Shown: positions 36,488-44,639 of the stretch, in pieces
Position numbering within the stretch: position 1 is the stretch's first letter
Layout: every line of letters begins with the position of its first letter
Assembly (NCBI RefSeq): GCF_023630255.1
Contig: NZ_JALPRS010000001.1
Span: 1,116,001 to 1,180,000, forward strand
DNA from: Pontibacter deserti
GTDB lineage: Bacteria; Bacteroidota; Bacteroidia; Cytophagales; Hymenobacteraceae
Direction: 5' to 3'
DNA: 64,000 nt
Made by a program: the position numbers and the translations under genes
The notes under the pieces: generated by a model
Databases searched by the model: none
Seen by the model: only the letters and a program-made list of their open reading frames with translations
What the model was told of the DNA's origin: nothing

Positions 36488-39055
36488 CTATACTTCGCGG
36501 CGCAACACTTCCAATGGCGGACGACTCAGAATACCACGGCTGTTTAAAATGCCAATTATAACAGTAAGTAAAGTTATACCTATAAACACTGGTAAAAGCG
36601 GCCACAATACAGGCACAAAGTTTACTTCAAAACTGAACACAGCCAGCGCCCAACTTGCAAAAACAGCCAGTACAACTCCGGTACCCGAAGCAAGAGCACC
36701 TAGTAAAAGATACTCAAACGCTGTAATGGTAAGAATTTGTTTGCGGCTGGCACCTAAAGTACGCAGCAGAACGCTCTCCTGCACCCGCTGAAATTTACTG
36801 ATGTTTACAGATCCGATTAACACCAGCAAACCTGTACTGATACTGAACAAAGCCATAAACCGGATCACAAAAGAAATTTTACCCAGGATATCATCTAATG
36901 TCTGAAGTATAAGATCCAGGTCTATCGCAGAAACATTCGGGAAGCGCTGCACCAGCGAACGTTGAAACTGTGCCGATTGCTGATCTGATCTGGTACGTGT
37001 CATCAGGATATGGAACTGCGGGGCATCTTCCAGTACGCCCTTCGGAAAAAGTACAAGGAAATTACTTTGTACCCGGTTCCATTCTACCTCTCGCAGGTGA
37101 GCCACACGCGTGGGCATCATAGCACCCTGCACATTAAAGATCATGGTATCTCCAAGTGCCACTTTAAGTCTTTCGGCATAACCTTCTTCTACCGAGATAG
37201 GTATAACTTCCGTATCTGCTGAAACTTCTCCCTGCCACTCTCCTTCCGCACTCGTTTCTGAATCAATTAACGTATCGCGGTAAGTTACTCTATACTCGCG
37301 CGTAAAAGCCCAGTCAGGCACACCTAACGTAGTGTCTTCCCGCACATCAGCTGCAGTTAAACCCTTCATTTCTTCTAGGCGCATGGTAACTACGGGCACC
37401 AGTTGTTGCACTGGCAAACCTGCAGCTTTGGTCATATCAACTACGCCTTCTTTCTGAGCTGTCTGTATATCAAATAGCACCAGGTTAGGCTGATGCTCAC
37501 TGCCCGAAATAGCGACTTCAGAGATCAGCAGGCGCTGCATAAGTACTAACGTAGCGATTAGGGCCGTTCCTAAACCAATGGACACAGTCAGCAGCAACGT
37601 CTGGTTATTCGGGCGGTAAAGATTAGCCAGGCTCTGTCGCCATACATACCCCCAGTTTACCGGAAAGAAACGCTTTACCAGCCACATCATGCCTCGTGCC
37701 AGCAATGCCAAAACTATAAACCCTACTACCACACCGCCTGTAAAAGCCAGCGCACGCAACCAGGTTCCTAACTGGAAATAAGCAAATACCAGCACAAACA
37801 GCAGTATCAACCCATAAACTGCCAGGCGTAACGGATCTTTCTGGTTAGTAAGATGCTCTACACTGGAGCGTAGTGTAATGATCGGGGAAACATTGCGGAT
37901 AGTTAACAATGGCAAGAGTGCGAAAAGCACAGATACCAGTACGCCAATGCCAATTCCTTCTAAAATAGCAATCCATGAAACATCCACGGTTACTTCTACC
38001 GGAAGGAAAGCTTTAAATAATTGCGGTAAGTATAACTGTATCAGGCTGCCAAGTGTAGCGCCTAGTATAGCTCCTATTAAACCCATTGCCATTACCTGGA
38101 ACAGGTAAATCAGGAAAGCCTGTCTGCCGCTAACACCTATGCAGCGCAACACTCCTATCGTAGCCAGCTTTTCGCGGATGTATACATGCACAGCACTCGC
38201 CACACCAACACAACCTAACAGCAAGGCCACAAAACCTACCAGCGCCAGAAAACTGGCTAAGTCGCTATAGGCTTTACCGGTGCTCTCCTGCCGGCTCTTT
38301 ACTGTATCAAAAGCAACTCCGGCTTCTTCCAGCCGGGGCTCTAGTTTTTTTACCAGTTTATCCGCATCTGTTTTAGCTGGTAATTTAAAGTAATGGTAAT
38401 AGCTGATGCGGCTGCCTTTCTGTAATAACCCGGTTTTCTCCAGGTATTCTCTTGGGATATAAACAGCCGGGGCTATAGTTGCCGTTACAGCCGACTGACC
38501 TGGAATTTTATGTAAGGCACCGGCTATCTCAAAAGTAAGCGTACCTACTCTGATAGAATCTCCGGGCTTGGTATTAAACTGTAAAAGTAAGGTATGATCT
38601 ACGAGTGCTCTTCTGCCTTTTCTAAAGCTGCGGCTGGCTTCTGTGGGCTGCGTTTCGATGGCACCATAATACGGGAAACCACCTTCCAACGCTCTTACCT
38701 GCACCAACCTGGTGCCTTGAGATGCATTGAAGTATACCATAGACACAAACCGGACCTCATCTGATCTTTCACCTCCAATGGAATCGATCAGGGCTTTGAT
38801 CTCGCCTTCCGGAACCTTATTACCCGCCATCACCAGGTCCGCTCCGATCAGGGATTTAGCCTGCTTGTCAATATCGGTGCGTAAATTATCACTGAACGAA
38901 TTGATTGCCACCAATGCTGCTATACCCAATACTATAGAAGAGATGAACAACGCCAACTTCCCACGATTACGACGGCTGTCGCGCCACGCCATCAGCAGCA
39001 GCCAACGCAGGTTCAGTTTAGGTTTATCTGGTAAATGAATATAGTTATCAGACAC
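36488..39055 (-). CDS. YbbP-type ABC transporter permease
   Basis: 855 residues. FtsX-like permease domains are seen in two halves: an N-terminal helix (about 28-50), a periplasmic domain, three helices (about 262-385), helices near 410-460, a second soluble domain, and three helices in the last 140 residues. This is the YbbP/DUF214 arrangement of about 800 residues. With the downstream ATPase it probably moves lipids or lipoproteins, or works as a mechanotransmission complex. The ATPase gene is 98 bases upstream on the same strand. Confidence 0.92.
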   Translation of the reverse strand: MSDNYIHLPDKPKLNLRWLLLMAWRDSRRNRGKLALFISSIVLGIAALVAINSFSDNLRTDIDKQAKSLIGADLVMAGNKVPEGEIKALIDSIGGERSDEVRFVSMVYFNASQGTRLVQVRALEGGFPYYGAIETQPTEASRSFRKGRRALVDHTLLLQFNTKPGDSIRVGTLTFEIAGALHKIPGQSAVTATIAPAVYIPREYLEKTGLLQKGSRISYYHYFKLPAKTDADKLVKKLEPRLEEAGVAFDTVKSRQESTGKAYSDLASFLALVGFVALLLGCVGVASAVHVYIREKLATIGVLRCIGVSGRQAFLIYLFQVMAMGLIGAILGATLGSLIQLYLPQLFKAFLPVEVTVDVSWIAILEGIGIGVLVSVLFALLPLLTIRNVSPIITLRSSVEHLTNQKDPLRLAVYGLILLFVLVFAYFQLGTWLRALAFTGGVVVGFIVLALLARGMMWLVKRFFPVNWGYVWRQSLANLYRPNNQTLLLTVSIGLGTALIATLVLMQRLLISEVAISGSEHQPNLVLFDIQTAQKEGVVDMTKAAGLPVQQLVPVVTMRLEEMKGLTAADVREDTTLGVPDWAFTREYRVTYRDTLIDSETSAEGEWQGEVSADTEVIPISVEEGYAERLKVALGDTMIFNVQGAMMPTRVAHLREVEWNRVQSNFLVLFPKGVLEDAPQFHILMTRTRSDQQSAQFQRSLVQRFPNVSAIDLDLILQTLDDILGKISFVIRFMALFSISTGLLVLIGSVNISKFQRVQESVLLRTLGASRKQILTITAFEYLLLGALASGTGVVLAVFASWALAVFSFEVNFVPVLWPLLPVFIGITLLTVIIGILNSRGILSRPPLEVLRREV

Positions 39056-39153
39056 AGGATCTAACTTTTAATAATTGAATTTTGAATGACTGAATAATCA
39101 GGAATCTGAGATGACTTTATAACTATAGTTTATACCCCAGTTATGCCTAATCC

Positions 39154-39849
39154 TTAATTCCTAATTAAAGCTGTTACTTCATCAGAAACAATCTGCCCGC
39201 CTTTGATGCGGATAATGCGGTTTGTTCTTTCGGCCAGTTCCAGGTCGTGGGTTACAAGCACTAGCGTGGTTCCAGCTTCTTTGTTCAGATCAAACAGCAG
39301 TTGCTCTACACGCGTACCGGTTTCTTCATCCAGGTTACCGGTTGGTTCATCTGCAAAAAGTATAGTTGGCCTGTTAGAAAAAGCACGTGCTATACTTACG
39401 CGCTGCTGCTCCCCGCCCGAAAGCTGTGTTGGGTAATGATCGGCCCGCTCGGCAAGACCAACACGGGCAAGTAAATCCGATGCCTGTCGCTGCACATTAC
39501 GTTCACCACGCAGCTCAAGCGGCACCATTACGTTCTCAAGAGCAGTTAAAGTAGGAATCAGCTGGAAGTTCTGAAATACAAAACCCACATACTTGTTACG
39601 TACCTGTGCCCGTTCGTCTTCGCTCATATTATCCAGCTTTACCCCATTAAGTATAACTGAGCCAGAGCTTGCCCTGTCCAGGCCTGCGCATAAACCAAGT
39701 AACGTAGTTTTACCACTACCAGACGGCCCAACTATAGAGCAGGTGTCGCCGGCCTGAAGCGCGAAGTTAATATCCTGTAGTACTGTAAGGTGGCGGTCAC
39801 CGGAATCGTAGGTTTTGGTCAGGTGTTGAATTTCGAGTATTGTAGACAC
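39154..39849 (-). CDS. ABC transporter ATPase, YbbA/LolD type
   Basis: 231 residues. Walker A is GPSGSGKTTL, the signature LSGGEQQRVSIARAF, and Walker B TILFADEPTGNLD, all intact. VMVPLELRG fits the LolD/MacB/YbbA subfamily, which partners FtsX-type permeases. The neighbouring YbbP-type permease and the divergent TesA-like esterase reproduce the E. coli tesA-ybbA-ybbP locus. Confidence 0.95.
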   Translation of the reverse strand: MSTILEIQHLTKTYDSGDRHLTVLQDINFALQAGDTCSIVGPSGSGKTTLLGLCAGLDRASSGSVILNGVKLDNMSEDERAQVRNKYVGFVFQNFQLIPTLTALENVMVPLELRGERNVQRQASDLLARVGLAERADHYPTQLSGGEQQRVSIARAFSNRPTILFADEPTGNLDEETGTRVEQLLFDLNKEAGTTLVLVTHDLELAERTNRIIRIKGGQIVSDEVTALIRN

Positions 39850-39994
39850 AGTAGCTAATTCGTTATTATTAATTGATTGCCCGTAAAAAACGCAGACAAA
39901 TGAACAGATGTTTGGCTAAAACTTAATAACTGTTTATGTTCGTTATATGTTTAACAAGTATAAGGTATAAAATTCCAACTTAATAGTATAAAGC

Positions 39995-40714
39995 GTGAGA
40001 TTAAAATATAATTGGATATGGTTGGTACTGTTGAGTGCAACTATACTTGGCTGCAGCCAGGCAGATACCACCGAGCGTATAGATACCGGCCAGGAAACAC
40101 AAGCCGGGACAACTGAAAATGGTAAAGCCGCAAATAAAAAAGCAGAAACAAAAGTAATCCTGTTCTTCGGCAACAGCTTAACGGCTGGTTATGGTTTAGA
40201 ACCGTCTCAGGCTTTTCCTGCTTTAATTCAGGAACGGCTTGATTCGCTGGGACTGCCCTATAAAGTAGTAAATGCCGGCGTAAGTGGTGAAACATCGGCT
40301 GGAGGTAAAAGCCGTATTGATTGGTTGCTGAAGAAACCTGTAGATGTTTTTGTGCTGGAATTAGGTGCAAACGACGGACTTCGTGGCATTGATCCGGAAA
40401 GCACTTACAAGAACCTTAAAACTATAATAGAGAAAGTAAGGGCCAAAAACCCAGAAGTAGAAATTGTATTGGCCGGAATGCAGTTGCCGCCAAGTATGGG
40501 CCAGAAATATACCCGTGAGTTTGGAGAAGTATATACCCGACTTGAGAAAGATGAGAACGTAATTCTTATTCCTTTTCTGCTGGAGGGTGTAGGCGGTAAT
40601 CCTGAACTGAACCAGGCAGATGGTATACATCCTACTATTGAAGGGCAGAAAATATTAGCAGCTAATGTTTGGGAGGCCCTGGAGCAGGTTGTAATGCAGG
40701 AAAAAGAACTGTAA
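39995..40714 (+). CDS. TesA-like SGNH esterase lipoprotein
   Basis: 239 residues from a GTG start. The GTG is chosen because it alone yields a complete signal peptide with lipobox (TILGCSQ); a nearby ATG at 40018 is out of frame. After a 30-residue linker come the SGNH blocks: FFGNSLTAGYGL (block I, Asp replaced by Asn before the catalytic Ser), NAGVSGETSAGG, GANDGLRG and DGIHPT with the Asp/His. It should be an arylesterase, thioesterase or lysophospholipase outside the cytoplasm. It is divergent from ybbA-ybbP with a gap of 145 bases. Confidence 0.9.
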   Translation: MRLKYNWIWLVLLSATILGCSQADTTERIDTGQETQAGTTENGKAANKKAETKVILFFGNSLTAGYGLEPSQAFPALIQERLDSLGLPYKVVNAGVSGETSAGGKSRIDWLLKKPVDVFVLELGANDGLRGIDPESTYKNLKTIIEKVRAKNPEVEIVLAGMQLPPSMGQKYTREFGEVYTRLEKDENVILIPFLLEGVGGNPELNQADGIHPTIEGQKILAANVWEALEQVVMQEKEL

Positions 40715-41261
40715 AAATTCTTTTTTGAAAATTTGCACAAATTTTTCGTCTGAACGTAACCTTCTTTTTATACTGCCGTTATTATGTATGGCTAAAAGTT
40801 GAAAATTATATTTTCATAAAATTACTCAAAGGCTCTCCATATGGGGAGCCTTTGATGTTTCAGGACATCTCCATTTGATTTTAGACCTACCTTATAGTGC
40901 AATTTGTAAATTGTATCATCCCAGCCCCCAGCTCGAAAAATACATTCAACTCTACTTACTGTACTCTGTTCCTAAACATCACTTTCTTTCCCAACTATTC
41001 TTCATTATCAGCAATTCCTGCATAACTGGTACCTGCCGCAATTAATTTTTATACTTTATTTAAATGATATATTAATTTTTTATAGTTGATAATCAATTAT
41101 TTATAGTTAGCGATAAGGCTATATCTAAAAATTTAAAGAAATTTATAATCACTCAGGCAACCTCCAGCCTAAACCTTACATCTTAGGTTCAGAAGCGCAG
41201 CAAATTGCTGAGACGATCGACAATACTAAAGAGTAGATTATAAGTTAAACTTTTACCCAAC
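40715..41261. other. 547-base AT-rich region between tesA-like gene and ECF sigma
   Basis: No gene seen. It contains a 12-base stem-loop (40827-40854) that may end the esterase transcript, then long AT-rich tracts. Near the sigma gene there are small dyads: CAGCA-AAT-TGCTG at 41198-41210 and CCTAA...TTAGG at 41168-41187. The last 70 bases are G+C richer, as a structured leader would be. Promoter elements are not clear. Confidence 0.55.
40827..40854 (+). terminator. Stem-loop after the esterase gene
   Basis: CAAAGGCTCTCC/GGGGAGCCTTTG with an ATAT loop and one T:G pair. There is only a short T tract, so termination is uncertain; it lies 112 bases after the stop. Confidence 0.55.
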
Positions 41262-41795
41262 GTGACAGAGTCAGAATTAATAGCAGGATGCCAGCAGGCA
41301 GACAGTAAAGCGCAGAAGGTGCTTTATGAACGCTATGCATCGCAAATGTTTGGGGTTTGTATGCGCTACCTTAAAAACGATATGGACGCCGAAGAAGCTC
41401 TACTAAACGGGTTTATGAAGATTTATCAGAACATAGACAAGTTCGAAGCAAAAGGCAGTTTTGAAGGATGGGTGCGCCGCATTATGGTTAACGAGGCATT
41501 GGGCTTTTTAAGGAAAAAAGAACCGCTGCACCTGGCCATAGAAGACGGTTACACGCAGATTGCCGGCACCGGCGGAGCAGACCATGCCCTGGCAGAAGGC
41601 GAATTACTCGGACTACTGCACACATTACCGGCCGGCTACAGAGCCGTGTTTAACTTATATGCCATAGAAGGCTACTCTCATAAAGAGATCGCTGAAATGC
41701 TGAACATAACAGAAGGAACATCAAAATCACAGCTTAGCAAGGCACGCGTCATGTTACAAAAAAGACTGACCGGCCAGGAAGCAATAGCCAGCTAA
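41262..41795 (+). CDS. ECF-type RNA polymerase sigma factor
   Basis: 177 residues from a GTG start. Region 2 is YASQMFGVCMRYLKNDMDAEEALLNG...FEGWVRRIMVNEAL; region 4 is LPAGYRAVFNLYAIEGYSHKEIAEMLNITEGTSKSQLSKAR, a helix-turn-helix. No region 3 is present. It should direct RNA polymerase to a small stress or envelope regulon. The next gene encodes a single-pass membrane protein, the place where an anti-sigma factor is expected. Confidence 0.95.
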   Translation: MTESELIAGCQQADSKAQKVLYERYASQMFGVCMRYLKNDMDAEEALLNGFMKIYQNIDKFEAKGSFEGWVRRIMVNEALGFLRKKEPLHLAIEDGYTQIAGTGGADHALAEGELLGLLHTLPAGYRAVFNLYAIEGYSHKEIAEMLNITEGTSKSQLSKARVMLQKRLTGQEAIAS

Positions 41796-41796
41796 G

Positions 41797-41804
41797 AAAG
41801 GAGG
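41797..41804 (+). promoter_or_regulatory. Unusually strong Shine-Dalgarno sequence
   Basis: AAAGGAGG six bases before the ATG of the second operon gene. A full anti-SD match is uncommon in Bacteroidota, where most starts lack one. It starts two bases after the sigma factor stop codon and would support efficient reinitiation. Confidence 0.75.
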
Positions 41805-41810
41805 AAAATT

Positions 41811-42671
41811 ATGGAACCTGAAGAAGTAGATAAATTATTTAAAGAGCGTTTGGGACGCGTGGCCCCCACTCCACCGGCTGACCTGTGGAACCGCCTGCAG
41901 GAACGGATGCAGGAAGAGTTACCACAAGCTACCCCGCAAATACAACCAGAGGAACATCAGGAAAAACGCAGGCTTGGATTCCTGTACTATAGTATAGCCG
42001 CTGCCATAGCATTGTTATTGGCTGTAGGTGTTGTGCTGAAGTTACAGCAACCGCAAACTATAACTGACCAGACAATAGCTTCTGCTGATGTAACAACAGA
42101 AACTATAAAACCTGCAGAAATAACTTTAGCTCCTGAGGTTACTACAGAACAAAGTATAGCTGCTGTTACAACTCCTGACGAAGAAACAACCATTGCATCT
42201 GTAACAGAAGAGCCAACTATAGTTGCAGAACAAGAAAAGGCAGTTGCTAAAAAGCCGGTTATAAAACCACGCAGAAAAGCTGAACAGCAATGGGTAAAAG
42301 TGGAGGCACCACAGCAGCCTGCCATGCTGGCACAGCAAAAAACAAAACCGGAAGAACCTAAGCAGGAACCGGTACAGGCTGCTATGCAAACACCAGTAGC
42401 TTTTGCCTCTGCTAACAGTGCAGAACCTGTCGAGATCATCATTAAGCGTTCAGTAAGTTCAGAAGTTGTTGCCATGGCTTCAGCAGATGAACCGGAAGAA
42501 ACCAGCTCTTTTGACAGAAAGCAGCGCCTGGCAAAAAACATCTTCAAACAGGTTAAAAATCTTTCAAATGGCGAAAAGATCAACCTTGCCGACGTCGGTT
42601 TAAATGCTGACAAAATTGCCTTAGAAACTAAAATAGGAAAACAGAAAATCTCAAAAGTAATCAATCTCTAA
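41811..42671 (+). CDS. Single-pass membrane protein, candidate anti-sigma factor
   Basis: 286 residues. The cytoplasmic N-terminus (about 1-50; VDKLFKERLGRVAPTPPADLW) precedes one membrane helix (about 55-74) and a long, low-complexity Thr/Glu/Pro/Ala-rich stretch. A conserved-looking C-terminal segment (KIALETKIGKQKISKVINL) ends it. The zinc-finger anti-sigma signature is absent. Location and topology make it the likely regulator of the sigma factor 15 bases upstream, but this is inference. Confidence 0.82.
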   Translation: MEPEEVDKLFKERLGRVAPTPPADLWNRLQERMQEELPQATPQIQPEEHQEKRRLGFLYYSIAAAIALLLAVGVVLKLQQPQTITDQTIASADVTTETIKPAEITLAPEVTTEQSIAAVTTPDEETTIASVTEEPTIVAEQEKAVAKKPVIKPRRKAEQQWVKVEAPQQPAMLAQQKTKPEEPKQEPVQAAMQTPVAFASANSAEPVEIIIKRSVSSEVVAMASADEPEETSSFDRKQRLAKNIFKQVKNLSNGEKINLADVGLNADKIALETKIGKQKISKVINL

Positions 42672-42683
42672 CCCCTTAAAATC

Positions 42684-43808
42684 ATGAAACGAATACTACT
42701 ACTCGTAATGGCCATTTTCATGGCTGCAGCTACCGGTGCGTCTGCCAAAGGCGGTCTGACCGTTGGAAACAGAATCGGAACCCAAGACACGATTGTGGTC
42801 AAAATGGCCAATGGCGCCAAAATGATCCTGCAACTACAGAACATGAAGCAACTGGAAGCTTTCCAGAACTATAGCCTGGACTCGCTGATGGTTGAACTGA
42901 ACAAGTATGTAAAGCAGGTAGATAAAATGGAAAGCGTGGCGCAGCAAGACGGTAAAACCAAGCAGATGACCGTTACTTTCGATACCAAAGAAGATAAGGA
43001 AAGCGGTACAGAAAAGGTAACTGTTACTATCCAGGAAACAGATGAGAAAGGCAAAGTTACCAGAGAGCGCCACGAAATAAACATTGGTAAGAACATCAAA
43101 ATTGATGTGGATATAGATGAAGACGGCGATACTACAAAGATTGAGTCTGTTACAAGCTCTGATACAACGAAGTATAATGAAATTGAGGAGTATAAATCAA
43201 CACGTTTCAATTTTGACATAGACCTTGGCCTGAACGCTTTCTTAGAAGATGAAGATGTGCTGTTTGTGCCGGACCTTAAGCCATGGGGATCGCGATATGT
43301 TAGCTTAAATTCACACCTGATCTCTCAGATCGGTGGCAAAGAGAGCCCGTTCTATCTGGTTTCCGGCTTCGAGTTTGCTTTCAACAACTACATGTTCGAT
43401 AAGAACTACATTATCGAGGACAAAGAAGACAACACGGTTTTCACAAAAGTTACCGAGATCAGCTACGAGAAATCTAAACTTGCTACATCAAGCGTAAACG
43501 TGCCTTTAATGCCAATGCTTAAGTTCAAACGCTCAAACGGTAAAGAAGGCTTCCATATTGGTGCTGGTGGTTTTGCTGGTTACAGATTAGGCAGCCATAG
43601 CAAAGTAAAGTTTGAGGAAGAAGGCCATACTAAGAAAGACAAAGACCATGGCAGCTTTAACCTCAGCGACTTCCAGTACGGCTTAACCGGTGTGGTTGGC
43701 TACAACGACCTGAGCCTGTTTGTGAAGTATAACATGAACGACCTGTTCAAGGAAAACCGTGGCCCGCAGGTAAGCGTGATCAGCTTTGGTCTGCGCCTGC
43801 TAAACTAA
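42684..43808 (+). CDS. Outer-membrane beta-barrel protein of the ECF operon
   Basis: 374 residues with a signal peptide (MKRILLLVMAIFMAAATGASA). Residues 25-160 are a charged domain rich in Asp, Glu, Lys and Thr. From about 170 come alternating strands (FNFDIDLGLNAF, FHIGAGGFAGYRLG, DLSLFVKYNMNDLF) and the end VSVISFGLRLLN, as in PorT-like barrels. It is 12 bases after the membrane protein and likely cotranscribed; it may be a sensor or target of the sigma factor. Confidence 0.85.
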   Translation: MKRILLLVMAIFMAAATGASAKGGLTVGNRIGTQDTIVVKMANGAKMILQLQNMKQLEAFQNYSLDSLMVELNKYVKQVDKMESVAQQDGKTKQMTVTFDTKEDKESGTEKVTVTIQETDEKGKVTRERHEINIGKNIKIDVDIDEDGDTTKIESVTSSDTTKYNEIEEYKSTRFNFDIDLGLNAFLEDEDVLFVPDLKPWGSRYVSLNSHLISQIGGKESPFYLVSGFEFAFNNYMFDKNYIIEDKEDNTVFTKVTEISYEKSKLATSSVNVPLMPMLKFKRSNGKEGFHIGAGGFAGYRLGSHSKVKFEEEGHTKKDKDHGSFNLSDFQYGLTGVVGYNDLSLFVKYNMNDLFKENRGPQVSVISFGLRLLN

Positions 43809-43835
43809 AGTATAATTTGTGAATTGAGTGTGTTT

Positions 43836-43867
43836 TAAAAGAGCCCGACAATACGGGCTCTTTTTTT
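43836..43867 (+). terminator. Terminator of the ECF operon
   Basis: AAAAGAGCCCG/CGGGCTCTTTT with a six-base loop and a run of seven T, between the converging barrel and methyltransferase genes. Confidence 0.87.
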
Positions 43868-43879
43868 ATACTTTGCTCT

Positions 43880-44626
43880 TTACTCCCAGCGCCTGAAGTT
43901 ATCAATTATAATAGCCGTAGCAGTTGCCACATTCAGTGATTCGGCATGACCATAAGCAGGAATCTTAACTAGTTGATTGATCTGTCTTGCAACTTCCGGC
44001 CGGATGCCATTTGCTTCATTCCCCATTACAACAATACCCTGCGGTTGTAGCTTCATCTGGTGTATATTTTCACCATCCAGCGAAGCTCCATAAATCTGAT
44101 GTGTTGCTGTAAGTTGCTTAAGCCATTCTTCCAGTTTCAGGTAATGTACCTGTAAACGGGTAAAAGAACCCATCGTAGCTGCAATTACTTTGGGATTGTA
44201 AAAATCGGCACAGTTTTCGGAGCAGATTATTTTAGTAATACCGTACCAGTCTGCTATCCGGATTATAGTTCCGAGGTTGCCAGGGTCCCTGATATCGTCG
44301 AGCGCAATTACCAGTTCGGTGGGTTTCAGAACTAATTCAGGTAGTTGGCGCATATGGGCCACAGCTAAGGCAGCATTATTGCTTGCATAAGTACCGGCGC
44401 GCACTAAATCTGCTTCCGTTACAACTTCATAAGTGATACCTTTGCTTAATAGCCGTGAGTTTTCTTTTTCGAAACTTTCGGTTAAGTATAAATGCTGCAG
44501 TTCAAAGTCGGATTGCAGTAATTCGATAACACTTTTTGCACCCTCCACTACAAAGGCTTGGTGTTGGTTACGGTATTTTTTTACTTGCAACGAGTTTATA
44601 TACTTTATAACTGCTTTTGATAACAT
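43880..44626 (-). CDS. SpoU/TrmH-family RNA 2'-O-methyltransferase
   Basis: 248 residues. The N-terminal substrate-binding part is followed by a SPOUT domain with the knot motifs DDIRDPGNLGTIIRIADW, IVVMGNEANGIRPEVA and IPAYGHAESLNVATATAII. It should 2'-O-methylate a tRNA or rRNA ribose; the position is not predictable. Divergent from the Omp85 gene with only 13 bases between the two start codons. Confidence 0.93.
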   Translation of the reverse strand: MLSKAVIKYINSLQVKKYRNQHQAFVVEGAKSVIELLQSDFELQHLYLTESFEKENSRLLSKGITYEVVTEADLVRAGTYASNNAALAVAHMRQLPELVLKPTELVIALDDIRDPGNLGTIIRIADWYGITKIICSENCADFYNPKVIAATMGSFTRLQVHYLKLEEWLKQLTATHQIYGASLDGENIHQMKLQPQGIVVMGNEANGIRPEVARQINQLVKIPAYGHAESLNVATATAIIIDNFRRWE

Positions 44627-44639
44627 AACGTTGGTCTGT

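Noticed and set aside
39943..40173. Antisense frame over the esterase start
   Set aside because: Shadow of the signal-peptide region; no start context or similarity.
41987..42664. 225-residue antisense open frame
   Set aside because: Created by the repeated Thr/Ala/Glu-rich codons of the candidate anti-sigma gene; the product is Ser/Cys/Ala low complexity.
44433..44639. Longer N-terminus for the Omp85 protein
   Set aside because: It would be wholly antisense to the SpoU gene and would place the signal peptide inside the protein.
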